A stretch of DNA of 64,000 nucleotides from the NCBI RefSeq assembly GCF_024170465.1, contig NZ_JALJYF010000001.1:186001-250000 (forward strand), given 5' to 3'. Under the pieces are notes generated by a model. That model did not search any database. It saw nothing but the letters and a program-made list of their open reading frames with translations, and was not told where the DNA came from. The stretch is from Natronospira proteinivora (GTDB lineage Bacteria > Pseudomonadota > Gammaproteobacteria > Natronospirales > Natronospiraceae). A program made the translations under genes and the position numbers. This document shows, piece by piece, positions 38,229 through 46,583 of this stretch (positions within the stretch are counted from its first letter, which is position 1; every line of letters starts with the position of its first letter).

Positions 38229-38293
38229 TACAAGCTGCAAGCCTCAAGCTTCAAGCAGTCTTTCCCGGCTTGCAGCTTGAGGCTTGGGGCTGG
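38229..38293. repeat. Heptad-repeat hairpin between aceE and aceF
   Basis: Four direct 7-base units NNCAAGC (tacaagc, tgcaagc, ctcaagc, ttcaagc) are followed by an 11-base loop (agtctttcccg) and three inverted units GCTTGNN, then gctgg. The two arrays can pair into a long stem. A second element of the same design with six forward units lies between aceF and lpd. Confidence 0.8.
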
Positions 38294-38349
38294 ACCGGTT
38301 CGAAGCCTGTATAACAGAAACTTGAACAATACTTGAAGAAGGCTAACCC

Positions 38350-40035
38350 ATGGCGGATAAGATCGAAGTCAAGGTCCCGGATATCGGTGATTTCGATGAG
38401 GTCGAAGTCATTGATGTGCTGGTGGCGGAAGGGGACAGCGTGGAGGCCGAGGATGGCCTGATCACCCTGGAAACCGACAAGGCGGCGATGGATGTGCCCG
38501 CGCCCCAGGCCGGTAAAGTGGCCAGTCTCAAGGTGGCTTCCGGTGACAAGGTGTCCGAAGGCACGGTGATCGCTGAGCTGGAAGCGGCGGACGCTGGGGC
38601 GGATGCAGAGCCCGCCGCTAAAGACGACGCCCAGGAGGCCTCCGAAACGCCGGCACCTTCCCAGTCTGATGAAGCCGATGACAGCTCCTCGGAAAGTGAG
38701 GAAAAGAAAACCCCGGCTGGTGAAAAAAAGGAAGTGGAGATCACCGTTCCCGACATCGGTGACTTCGATGAAGTGGAATTGATCGATGTCCTGGTCTCCG
38801 AAGGCGATGAAGTGGAAGAAGAGCAGGGCATCGTCACCCTGGAGACCGACAAGGCCGCCATGGATGTACCCGCGCCTCATGGCGGGACCATCAAGTCGGT
38901 GAAGGTGACGTCCGGTGACAAGGTCTCCCAGGGCTCTGTGGTGGCGGTGATGGAAGCACTTATTGGTGGCGAATCCTCTGCCGCTGAGACGCCTGCTGAT
39001 AAGAAAGACGAAAAAGCCGCTGCTAGCGATAAACAGAGCGACGAAAAGGCCGCGCCAGCGCCAAAAGCGCAATCCTCAGACAAGCCCAAGGCTGAAAGTA
39101 AGCCGGACCGAGGCTCCCTGCCCGCGATTGATGAATCCGGTTTTGCCAAGGCCCATGCCAGCCCCTCCGTTCGTAAGTTTGCCCGGGAACTGGGTGCGGA
39201 TCTCGTCAAGATTCATGGTTCCGGCTACAAGGGCCGGATCACGCATGATGATGTGAAAAAATGGGTGAAGTCCCAGCTTCGCGGTGCCAGCGGTGGTGGC
39301 GGTCTGCCCCAGGTGCCGGATATTGATCATTCCCAGTTCGGGGATGTGGAGCGGGTCGCCCTGAGCCGGATCAAGAAGATCTCCGGGCCTCGGCTGCAGG
39401 CAAGCTGGGTCAATGCCCCTCATGTTACCCAGCATGATGACGCCGACATCACCAAGATGGACGCCGTGCGCAAGGCATTGAAATCCGATGCCGAAGCCAT
39501 GGGCATCAAGATGACCCCGCTGGCCTTCATCATGAAGGCCTGTGTTCATGCCCTGCGGGAATTCCCGGATTTCAATAGCTCCCTGGATCCGGATGGCGAG
39601 CACTTGGTGATGAAGAAATACTTCCATCTGGGTTTTGCCGCCGATACCCCCAATGGCCTGGTGGTGCCGGTGATTCGGGACGTGGATGAGAAGTCTGTCT
39701 TTGATGTGGCCGGTGAGCTGGGTGATCTAGCCAAGAAGGCCCGCGATGGAAAGCTGCAACAAAAGCATATGCAGGGGGCCTGCTTCACCGTCTCCAGTTT
39801 GGGAGGCATCGGCGGTACGGCTTTCACACCCATCGTCAATGCCCCGGAAGTAGCCATCCTCGGCGTGTCCAAGGCCGAGATGAAGCCGGTCTGGAATGGC
39901 CAGGATTTCGAGCCGCGCCTGACCCTGCCCCTGTCTCTGTCCTATGACCACCGGGTCATCGACGGTGCGGCTGCGGCCCGCTTTACCCGCTATCTGGCGG
40001 ATGTTTTGGGCGAGTGTCGGAATTTGGTGATGTAG
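38350..40035 (+). CDS. aceF: Dihydrolipoamide acetyltransferase (E2 of pyruvate dehydrogenase), two lipoyl domains
   Basis: E2 forms the core of the complex and transfers acetyl groups to CoA. The 561-residue protein has two lipoyl domains (lipoyl lysines at about 44 and 168 in ETDKAAMD), acidic Ala/Pro-rich linkers, an E3/E1-binding domain (ASPSVRKFARELGADLVKI) and the catalytic domain with the DHRVIDGA active site. E. coli AceF has three lipoyl domains; here the third appears on Lpd instead. The 61-base leader and first lipoyl domain are nearly identical to those of lpd. Confidence 0.97.
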   Translation: MADKIEVKVPDIGDFDEVEVIDVLVAEGDSVEAEDGLITLETDKAAMDVPAPQAGKVASLKVASGDKVSEGTVIAELEAADAGADAEPAAKDDAQEASETPAPSQSDEADDSSSESEEKKTPAGEKKEVEITVPDIGDFDEVELIDVLVSEGDEVEEEQGIVTLETDKAAMDVPAPHGGTIKSVKVTSGDKVSQGSVVAVMEALIGGESSAAETPADKKDEKAAASDKQSDEKAAPAPKAQSSDKPKAESKPDRGSLPAIDESGFAKAHASPSVRKFARELGADLVKIHGSGYKGRITHDDVKKWVKSQLRGASGGGGLPQVPDIDHSQFGDVERVALSRIKKISGPRLQASWVNAPHVTQHDDADITKMDAVRKALKSDAEAMGIKMTPLAFIMKACVHALREFPDFNSSLDPDGEHLVMKKYFHLGFAADTPNGLVVPVIRDVDEKSVFDVAGELGDLAKKARDGKLQQKHMQGACFTVSSLGGIGGTAFTPIVNAPEVAILGVSKAEMKPVWNGQDFEPRLTLPLSLSYDHRVIDGAAAARFTRYLADVLGECRNLVM

Positions 40036-40039
40036 GAGC

Positions 40040-40118
40040 TTCAAGTCTCAAGCCACAAGCTACAAGCTACAAGCTACAAGCAGTCCTTCCCAGCTTGGAG
40101 CTTGTAGCTTGTAGCTGG
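40040..40118. repeat. Heptad-repeat hairpin between aceF and lpd
   Basis: Six direct units (ttcaagt, ctcaagc, cacaagc, then tacaagc three times) are followed by the loop agtccttccca and three inverted units (gcttgga, gcttgta, gcttgta), then gctgg. The array starts 5 bases after the aceF stop. The next 56 bases to the lpd start match those before aceF with only two differences. Confidence 0.8.
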
Positions 40119-40174
40119 ACCGGTTCGAAGCCCGTACAACAGAAACTTGAACAATACTTGAAGAAGGCTAACCC

Positions 40175-41962
40175 ATGGCGGATAAGATCGAAGTCAAGGT
40201 CCCAGACATCGGCGATTTCGACGAAGTCGAGGTCATTGATGTGCTGGTGTCGGAAGGGGATGAGGTGGCGGCCGAAGACGGCCTGGTTACCCTGGAAACC
40301 GATAAGGCCGCCATGGATGTGCCCGCTCCCCAGGCCGGAAAAGTGATCAGTCTCAAAGTGGCTTCCGGTGACAAGGTGTCCGAAGGCACAGTGATCGCTG
40401 AATTGGAGGCTGCTGAAGCAGCCGCCGAGACTGAATCCGCCGAGAAAGAATCGGATGCTGAGGGGGCAGGGAAGACGGAGAAGCCGTCCGGTGAACAGGA
40501 AACTGAGAAGTCGGCACCGGCTGCCGCCAGCTATTCCGGTGACGCGGACAAACATTGTGACCTGCTGGTACTGGGTTCCGGCCCCGGTGGTTATACCGCC
40601 GCCTTCCGGGCCGCGGATCTGGGACTCAAGGTGATTCTGGTGGAACGCTACCCCTCTATTGGTGGCGTTTGTCTGAATGTGGGCTGCATTCCTTCCAAGG
40701 CCCTGCTGCATGCCGGCAAGGTGATTGATGAAGCCGCATACATGGCCGATCACGGCGTGGATTTCGGCAAGCCCAAGATCGACCGGGACAAGCTCCGGAA
40801 CTGGAAAAACCAGGTGGTGGGCAAGCTCACCGGTGGCCTGGCCGGACTGGCAAAGAAGCGCAAGGTGGAAGTCGTGACTGGTGCTGGTCGCTTTGCCGAT
40901 GATCACCATGTGATGGTGGAAAAAGAGGGCAAGGAAACCGCCATTCACTTTGACAAGGCCGTGATTGCGGTGGGCTCCCAACCTGTGAAGCTGCCCTTTA
41001 TCCCTCATGACGATCCCCGGGTAATGGATTCCACCGATGCCCTGGAGCTGGAAGAACTGCCCAAGAAGATGCTGGTGGTGGGCGGCGGCATCATCGGTCT
41101 GGAAATGGCCAATGTCTATTCCTCCCTGGGGGTGGAGATTGATGTGGTGGAGCTGACCGACCAGCTCATGCCCGGTGCCGACAAGGACATCGTCAAGCCG
41201 TATCAGAACCATGTGTCCAAACGGTACGGGCGGATCATGACCGGGACCAAAGCCAGCAAGTTCGAGGCCCACAAGAAAGGCATCAAGGTCACCTTTGAAG
41301 GCAAGGATGTGCCCGGGCCGACCTATTATGGCCGGGTTCTGGTGGCCGTGGGGCGTGCCCCCAATGGCGGCAAGATCGACGCGGACAAGGCCGGGGTCCA
41401 GGTGGATGAGCGCGGCTTCATCGAAGTGGACCACCAGATGCGCAGCAATGTAGATCACATCTTCGCCATTGGCGATGTGGTGGGCCAACCCATGCTGGCC
41501 CACAAGGCGACCCATGAGGGCAAGGTGGCTGCGGAAGTGGCCGCAGGCGAGAAATCCTATTTCGATGCCCGCGTGATTCCCTCCGTGGCCTATACCGATC
41601 CGGAAGTGGCCTGGGTGGGGTTGACCGAGACCGAGGCCAAGGAGCAGGGCATTGCTTATGAAGTGGGCAGTTTCCCCTGGGCGGCCAGCGGCCGGGCCCT
41701 GTCTCTGGGCCGGGACGAGGGACTGACCAAGCTGCTGTTTGATCCCAAGTCCGACCGCATTCTGGGCGGTGCCGCTGTGGGTCCCAATGCGGGTGAGTTG
41801 ATCGCGGAGATGGCCCTGGCCATCGAGATGGGGGCCGATGCCACGGATATCGGCCTGACAGTCCACCCTCATCCCACCCTGAGCGAGACGGTGGCCTTTA
41901 GTGCCGAGGCCTTTGAGGGCACTCTGACCGACCTCTACGTTCCCAAGAAAAAGCGTCGCTAA
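40175..41962 (+). CDS. lpd: Dihydrolipoamide dehydrogenase (E3) with an N-terminal lipoyl domain
   Basis: E3 reoxidises the lipoyl groups with FAD and NAD. Of 595 residues, the first 80 form a lipoyl domain (lipoyl Lys44 in ETDKAAMD) and 81-125 an acidic Ala/Glu linker. The rest is a complete E3: FAD-binding LLVLGSGPGGYTAAF, redox disulfide C166/C171 in CLNVGCIPSK, NAD-binding VVGGGIIGLEMANV, and C-terminal HPHPTLSET with the catalytic His. Lipoyl-E3 fusions are known in Neisseria (p64k) and Ralstonia relatives. The N-terminus is almost the same as that of AceF, pointing to a local duplication. Confidence 0.97.
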   Translation: MADKIEVKVPDIGDFDEVEVIDVLVSEGDEVAAEDGLVTLETDKAAMDVPAPQAGKVISLKVASGDKVSEGTVIAELEAAEAAAETESAEKESDAEGAGKTEKPSGEQETEKSAPAAASYSGDADKHCDLLVLGSGPGGYTAAFRAADLGLKVILVERYPSIGGVCLNVGCIPSKALLHAGKVIDEAAYMADHGVDFGKPKIDRDKLRNWKNQVVGKLTGGLAGLAKKRKVEVVTGAGRFADDHHVMVEKEGKETAIHFDKAVIAVGSQPVKLPFIPHDDPRVMDSTDALELEELPKKMLVVGGGIIGLEMANVYSSLGVEIDVVELTDQLMPGADKDIVKPYQNHVSKRYGRIMTGTKASKFEAHKKGIKVTFEGKDVPGPTYYGRVLVAVGRAPNGGKIDADKAGVQVDERGFIEVDHQMRSNVDHIFAIGDVVGQPMLAHKATHEGKVAAEVAAGEKSYFDARVIPSVAYTDPEVAWVGLTETEAKEQGIAYEVGSFPWAASGRALSLGRDEGLTKLLFDPKSDRILGGAAVGPNAGELIAEMALAIEMGADATDIGLTVHPHPTLSETVAFSAEAFEGTLTDLYVPKKKRR

Positions 41963-41968
41963 AAGCAA

Positions 41969-42001
41969 AAGGCCCCGGACCATGGCGTGGGCCGGGGCCT
42001 T
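41969..42001. terminator. Stem-loop between convergent lpd and HD-GYP genes
   Basis: The stem aaggccccgg / ccggggcctt with a 13-base loop follows the lpd stop by 6 bases. Flanking A and short T tracts on either strand suggest a weak bidirectional terminator. Confidence 0.65.
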
Positions 42002-42031
42002 GACGGCTTCATTTTCTCATCCGGCGGTGAT

Positions 42032-43252
42032 TCAGGCCGCCAGTACCTCGTCCGAAATGCGCCGCATCAACTTGTTGTGTTCACCGTCCGGGGCCAAAGC
42101 CATCCGGATACGACGTTTCTCGCCGTCACGGGCCAGGTCCAGCACGGCCATGCGGTTAAGCATGCGCCCTCCCGGGTTGCGGTGAATGACCACCAGAGGA
42201 CGAAGGCGATTCTGAGGCCGGCTGCCTACGACAATGCCTTCGGCACCATCATCCAGACTGACGTGGCTGCCCGGCGGATAGATGCCCAGACGCCGCACCA
42301 GCGCATCCACGGTTTCCTTGCCCCAACGGTTGGGTGCCTGGCGTGACAGGGAAATCAGGGCTTGGTGACTGGACAGGGAGAGTTTCTTGGGCCAAGTGGC
42401 GGTCATGGCGTCATAGCTGTTGGCCAGCCCCACGATTCGCATGGGCAGTGTGACCGCCTCGCCACTGAGACCATCGGGAAAGCCGGAGCCATCCACCCGT
42501 TCCTGGTGATGGCGGGCGATCCGAGCCACCCCTTTGGGCACACCCGAGGCCAGCAGCATCTTTTCCGATTCGATCGGGCATTGCTGGACCATGGCCAGGT
42601 CTTCCTTATTCAGCGGCCCTTCCTGGAAAACCACATGGCGGGGTAGCTTGGTCTTGCCCACGTCATGCAGCAATGCGGCCAGGGACAGGGTGGCCTGTTT
42701 GCGGCCGTCCAGCGCCAGTTCTTCACCAATCATCAGTGAGAGCGCGCAGACGTTGACGCAATGCTCAACCAAGGCATCGTCATAGTCCCTCATGCTTAGC
42801 AGCCAAAGCATCACATCCGGCGAGTAACTCAGTTGACGGTGCAGCTCCTGCACATGGGGCCAGAGTTCATCAATCTGAAAGCCCACATTGCCCCGCAGGC
42901 GCCCGATTACATCGCCCATGATTTCACGGGCTTCGATACGAGCAGACTCGGTCTTGCTCAGAGACTGGCGGAAGGTTTCCGCCAGAGGTGGCGCACTGCC
43001 TCGCTGATCCTGCCGCCGGGCCGCGGCAATGGTGGCATTGGCCTCCGGGTTGCGGGCCTGGGGCGGCGCGACTGTGCTGCGTTCCTCGTCTACCCAGACG
43101 AAGCGGCAGTACTTCTTGAGGGTGTCGATCTCTTCCCGGGTCTTGATTTCAAAGCCCTGGAAAAGGAAGGGGGTTTCCGTCCATGGCCGGTCCAGCCGAC
43201 TCACGTAGAGGCCGGGGACCAGCTGGTCGATGGTCATTTTCCTGCTGGGCAT
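42032..43252 (-). CDS. HD-GYP domain protein with N-terminal DUF3391 (probable c-di-GMP phosphodiesterase)
   Basis: HD-GYP proteins hydrolyse c-di-GMP to pGpG or GMP. The 406-residue product has the DUF3391 N-terminus (IDQLVPGLYVSRLDRPW, FVWVDEERS), then the HD-GYP domain: VEHCVNVCALSLMIG, ALLHDVGKTKLP (HD motif), and HHQERVDGSGFPDGL, with GFP in place of GYP. The later block reads GLANSYDAMT, where many active members have AD..DA. The core HD and His residues are kept, so activity is plausible but its metal site may be modified. It stands alone, convergent with lpd. Confidence 0.9.
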   Translation of the reverse strand: MPSRKMTIDQLVPGLYVSRLDRPWTETPFLFQGFEIKTREEIDTLKKYCRFVWVDEERSTVAPPQARNPEANATIAAARRQDQRGSAPPLAETFRQSLSKTESARIEAREIMGDVIGRLRGNVGFQIDELWPHVQELHRQLSYSPDVMLWLLSMRDYDDALVEHCVNVCALSLMIGEELALDGRKQATLSLAALLHDVGKTKLPRHVVFQEGPLNKEDLAMVQQCPIESEKMLLASGVPKGVARIARHHQERVDGSGFPDGLSGEAVTLPMRIVGLANSYDAMTATWPKKLSLSSHQALISLSRQAPNRWGKETVDALVRRLGIYPPGSHVSLDDGAEGIVVGSRPQNRLRPLVVIHRNPGGRMLNRMAVLDLARDGEKRRIRMALAPDGEHNKLMRRISDEVLAA

Positions 43253-43625
43253 GGCGGTGACCCTCGTGGCATCGTCGCTAGTGGAACGCCGACTGGTTTA
43301 TGTTGGGCCCTTGGGATGCCTCCAATTCCGGGGGCACGATGACCTCCCGTTCAGGGTTCTTGAGGGCAGTCCGTGGCGTGGGGAAGCTTCCAAGGCTTTC
43401 TGAATATAAAGCTACCCGATAGACGCTTGTTTTTGAACCTTTTCAGCCCAAAAAAACGGGTGACTCATGACCAATGGTGGCCGACGGGGGGATCAGCGTG
43501 GTGCCCCGTTCGTCTGCCGATGAGCGGTACCTGACGCTGCTAGGTCCGCCAGCCTTTCTTGTTGGGCGGGGGCTTGCCAAAACAGGTAAAATGAGTGGCT
43601 GAATCTGCCATCACGAAGGTTTTTC
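43253..43625. other. Intergenic region between divergent HD-GYP and ribA genes
   Basis: These 373 bp contain no convincing gene. A TATATT (minus strand, 43408-43403) about 150 bp upstream of the HD-GYP start could be part of its promoter, but no clear -35 is present. Near 43447-43462 a short A-run is flanked by cccA/cgggt. No FMN riboswitch is seen before ribA. Confidence 0.4.
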
Positions 43626-44249
43626 ATGATTCCCGAGACCGGCAAGGTCAGCGTGGTCCATAGTAGTCAGTGCCGTATGCCGACCCGCCATGGTTGCTTC
43701 GAAATGCATGTTTTCACCGAATGCGAAAGCGGGCGGGAGCATGTGGCGCTGGTGCTCGGAGACTTGGCGGCTGAGGCGACGCCCCTGTGCCGGGTCCACT
43801 CCGAGTGCCTGACCGGTGAGGTCCTGGGCAGTTTGCGCTGTGATTGTGGTAGTCAACTGGATGAGGCACTGTCGCGCATCGCGGCAGCCGGTGCCGGCGT
43901 ATTGGTCTATCTCCGCCAAGAGGGGCGCGGGATCGGCCTGACCGAAAAGATCCGGGCCTACGCCCTGCAGGACGAGGGTCTGGATACAGTGGAAGCCAAT
44001 CAGAAGCTGGGTTTCGAAGCGGATTTACGCAGCTACCGGCCGGCAGCCGATATTCTGCGCTGGCTGGGTGCAGGTCCGGTCCGCCTGATGACCAACAACC
44101 CGGCCAAGCTGTCGGCGCTCAAGGCCGACGGCATTGCCATCCATCGCCGGGAAGCCATCATCGCCGATCCCAATGCCCATAATCAGTCCTATCTGGATAC
44201 CAAGCGGGACCGCATGGGGCACCTCTTCGAGCCATCGAAGGAGTCCTGA
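43626..44249 (+). CDS. ribA: GTP cyclohydrolase II
   Basis: RibA opens the imidazole ring of GTP in the first step of riboflavin synthesis. The 207-residue stand-alone protein has the zinc site (SECLTGEVLGSLRCDCG, three Cys), the YLRQEGRGIGL motif, and the RLMTNNPAKLSAL block. E. coli RibA is of the same type and length. It is alone rather than fused to RibB or within a rib operon. Confidence 0.96.
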   Translation: MIPETGKVSVVHSSQCRMPTRHGCFEMHVFTECESGREHVALVLGDLAAEATPLCRVHSECLTGEVLGSLRCDCGSQLDEALSRIAAAGAGVLVYLRQEGRGIGLTEKIRAYALQDEGLDTVEANQKLGFEADLRSYRPAADILRWLGAGPVRLMTNNPAKLSALKADGIAIHRREAIIADPNAHNQSYLDTKRDRMGHLFEPSKES

Positions 44250-44306
44250 GCGTTGTGACCGTGTCTGCTATTCTTTCCTCACAAGGTCTGTTTTTCCAGA
44301 GGGTGG

Positions 44307-44945
44307 ATGATGACAGCGCAGTATGATCCGCGCGAAGAACTGGCCAATAGCCTGACTCACGGGCTTGGCGTTCTATTGAGTGTCGGGGGCGGGGTTGCCC
44401 TGATTACGGCATCGGCCCTTCACGCCGGGATACTGGAAGTAGTGACCGCAGCTGTGTTCAGCGCCAGTCTGCTGCTGCTCTACTCGGCTTCCACCCTCTA
44501 TCACTCGGCCAGGCATCCACTGGTTCGCCGCCGCCTCAAGGTGTTTGATCACTGTGCGATTTTTTTGTTGATCGCCGGTACCTATACACCTTTCACCCTG
44601 GTTGGTCTGGGCGGGGGCTGGGGCTGGTCCCTGTTCGGTGTGATCTGGGGAATGGCAGCCCTGGGCATTGTATTGAAGCTCTTTTTCACTGGGCGATACA
44701 AATTGCTATCCACCGCTACCTATATTGCCATGGGCTGGCTGGCCATTATCGCGGTGGTACCCATGACCCGGGAATTGCATCCCATGGCCCTGACCTGGCT
44801 GCTGATAGGTGGGGTGACCTATACCCTGGGAACCATTTTCTACCACAACCGCCGAGTTCCCTATAGCCATGCGATTTGGCACCTCTTCGTGCTGGGAGGC
44901 AGCCTCTGTCACTTCACTGCGGTGAGCTTTCAACTGCTCACTTGA
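44307..44945 (+). CDS. PAQR/hemolysin III family membrane protein (YqfA-like)
   Basis: The 212-residue product has seven predicted transmembrane helices and the family motifs NSLTHGLGVLLSVGG, STLYHSARHPLVRRRLKVFDHCAIFLLIAGTYTPF and HAIWHLFVLGGSLCHF, with the conserved His/Ser/Asp residues of the putative metal site. Bacterial members are often called hemolysin III, but they are probably membrane-homeostasis proteins. The ATG at 44310 is also possible. Its last 8 bases overlap the end of the convergent GNAT gene. Confidence 0.9.
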   Translation: MMTAQYDPREELANSLTHGLGVLLSVGGGVALITASALHAGILEVVTAAVFSASLLLLYSASTLYHSARHPLVRRRLKVFDHCAIFLLIAGTYTPFTLVGLGGGWGWSLFGVIWGMAALGIVLKLFFTGRYKLLSTATYIAMGWLAIIAVVPMTRELHPMALTWLLIGGVTYTLGTIFYHNRRVPYSHAIWHLFVLGGSLCHFTAVSFQLLT

Positions 44946-45450
44946 TGTGTGGCGAGCGCCGCTCGAATAGCAGGGTGTCCCGCCATTCCCCATTCATCTG
45001 GGCGATTTTCTCCCGATAGCCCACCTGCCTGAAGCCATGGGCTTCAAACAGTTGGATGCTGGGCCGGTTTTCGGGGAAGACCACCGCCTGAAGGGTCCAG
45101 AGGCAATAGGTCTCGGAAAATCGAATCAGATCTGCCAGTATCCGGGCGCCCAGGCCGTGGCCCCTGGATTCAGGGGCCACATAGAGCTGAACCTCGGCCA
45201 CACCCCGATAGCAGTAACGGGTGCTGGTGGGGGCCAAGGCACCCCATGCCGCTATTCGCCCCATATCATCATGGATGACGGTGATCGACTCCGGGTGCTT
45301 GCTGCGGGTGAAATCGTCCCAGCATTGCGGCAAGGTTGCCTCGGTTTCAAAACTGGCCTGACCGGTGGCGATGCCGGCCAGGAAAATCGATCGCATGGCC
45401 GGCCAGTCCTCAGCCCGGGCGGCTCGCAGCCCGTGTGAAGACCGGATCAT
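44938..45450 (-). CDS. GNAT family N-acetyltransferase (phosphinothricin/methionine-derivative type)
   Basis: The 170-residue product shows the GNAT fold with acetyl-CoA binding VAPESRGHGLGARILADLI (R/QxxGxG/A) and the subfamily blocks RAARAEDWPAM, IAAWGALAP, YRGVAEVQLYV and FPENRPSIQLFEAHGFRQVGY. This matches the Pat/MddA/YncA group acting on amino-acid analogues such as phosphinothricin or methionine sulfone. It overlaps the stop of the LOG gene by four bases (ATGA), so the two are translationally coupled. Confidence 0.88.
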   Translation of the reverse strand: MIRSSHGLRAARAEDWPAMRSIFLAGIATGQASFETEATLPQCWDDFTRSKHPESITVIHDDMGRIAAWGALAPTSTRYCYRGVAEVQLYVAPESRGHGLGARILADLIRFSETYCLWTLQAVVFPENRPSIQLFEAHGFRQVGYREKIAQMNGEWRDTLLFERRSPHIK

Positions 45451-45995
45451 GCCGTTGCCCCCGCATCGAGCTTTTTCAGTGCTTCTTCAGGTGTTGTCGC
45501 ACGGCTCATGTGATCCCGGTGTCGGGCATCCATGAAACCGTGTTCCACGGCATTGTCCAGCCAATTCAGCAGTGGCCGGAAAAAGTTGCCCGTTTCCAGC
45601 AGGCAAACCGGCTTGTCGATCAGGCCCAGTTGCTGCCAAGTCAGCACTTCAAATAATTCATCCAGAGTGCCGAGACCACCGGGCAGAATAATAAAACCGT
45701 CAGAGAGGTCGATCATGCGCTGTTTTCGGCTGAGCATGTCGGAAACCACTTCCAGGCGGTGCAGTTTTTCATGAGCGACTTCCCGAGCCATCAATGACTC
45801 CGGGATCACGCCAATGACTTCACCGCCCTCTGCCAGGCTGGCGTCTGCCAGGGCCCCCATCAGGCCCACGCGGCCGCCCCCGAAAACCAGACGGCGTTTT
45901 TGTCGAGCCAGGGTTTGCCCAAGTTTTATGGCCTCTTCCCGATAGACAGGCAGGGTGCCTGGGCGGGAACCACAGAATACGCAGATGTTTTTCAC
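45447..45995 (-). CDS. LOG family protein (cytokinin riboside 5'-monophosphate phosphoribohydrolase type)
   Basis: LOG proteins release the base from nucleoside 5'-monophosphates. The 182-residue product starts (V)KNICVFCGSRPG and carries GGGRVGLMGALADAS, SRKQRMIDLSDGFIILPGGLGTLDELFEVLTWQQLG, with the PGGxGTxxE catalytic motif and the RK pair. I prefer the GTG at 45995, which fits the family N-terminus; a GTG at 46046 would add 17 residues. It forms a small operon with the GNAT gene. In bacteria the physiological substrate may be AMP or other nucleotides. Confidence 0.88.
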   Translation of the reverse strand: MKNICVFCGSRPGTLPVYREEAIKLGQTLARQKRRLVFGGGRVGLMGALADASLAEGGEVIGVIPESLMAREVAHEKLHRLEVVSDMLSRKQRMIDLSDGFIILPGGLGTLDELFEVLTWQQLGLIDKPVCLLETGNFFRPLLNWLDNAVEHGFMDARHRDHMSRATTPEEALKKLDAGATA

Positions 45996-46116
45996 TGCCT
46001 TACCCGATGTGCTTGATGAGTCAGGCGGCAGTGTACCAGTCTGCACAGTGGATCATGGCAGTGGGATGGGTTTGACGGGGAGGCTTATTCAGCGACAGGG
46101 TGAATTCGGCCCTGTA

Positions 46117-46413
46117 TCAATCGGCCTTCTTGCTGATAGACTTTTTGGGTCGCCCGATGGGGCGATTGGGACGACCATTGGCATCGTAGCGTTCCGGCCA
46201 GATGGCTTCTGGAGCCAGGTCGAGTGCTTCGGCAATCGCCCGTTCCATACGGGGGTAGGGTTTTCGCAGGGCAAGAATGGGTGCATCGCGAGAAACACCA
46301 TGCTCCCGTGCCACCTGGGCCAGGGAAGATCCCCGGCGGCGAAGCTGTTGTTTGATCCATTCCCGGCGTAAAGCGGAGTCGGCTCGAATATGTTTGGGCA
46401 GTTGCGTTGACAT
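46117..46413 (-). CDS. Ner/Nlp (SfsB)-family DNA-binding protein, phage Mu type
   Basis: The 98-residue basic protein matches the Mu Ner / Nlp family: WIKQQLRRRGSSLAQVAREHGVS (helix-turn-helix), ALRKPYPRMERAIAEALDLAPEAIWPERYD. In Mu-like phages Ner turns down early transcription next to the divergent repressor gene. Here the divergent gene is also a CI/S24-type repressor, so the phage arrangement is kept without other phage genes nearby. A Lys/Arg-rich tail (RPIGRPKKSISKKAD) follows the fold. It may be a domesticated regulator. Confidence 0.9.
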   Translation of the reverse strand: MSTQLPKHIRADSALRREWIKQQLRRRGSSLAQVAREHGVSRDAPILALRKPYPRMERAIAEALDLAPEAIWPERYDANGRPNRPIGRPKKSISKKAD

Positions 46414-46530
46414 GGACGTCTTCTAGCAGGGTGCTGCGACAGTATTGAGCAGTATCTTGCCAATTTATGGGAAACATTGCCACCAGGACACGTGGCCTGC
46501 AGCCATTATCACGAATAAATATGGCGCAGA

Positions 46531-46549
46531 GACCCAAATTCAATGGGTC
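46531..46549. promoter_or_regulatory. Candidate operator between ner-like and CI-like genes
   Basis: An inverted repeat GACCCA-N7-TGGGTC sits 35 bp upstream of the CI-type gene in the 170-bp divergent region. The spacing (19 bp overall) suits a dimeric helix-turn-helix repressor. A second motif pair, cagtatt / cagtat, occurs near 46440-46454. Confidence 0.4.
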
Positions 46550-46583
46550 AAATGTTTGCAAGGCAGCCATTGGGAGTAGGGAT

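Noticed and set aside
38229-38288. Short CRISPR-like array
   Set aside because: The 7-base units are contiguous without spacers and are matched by inverted units that form a hairpin; no cas genes are present.
40067-41983. A 638-codon minus-strand open frame opposite lpd
   Set aside because: It is complementary to the well-supported lpd gene and lacks any recognisable domain or ribosome binding site.
43253-43625. FMN riboswitch before ribA
   Set aside because: The conserved FMN-element helices and motifs could not be found, and ribA of this type usually lacks one.
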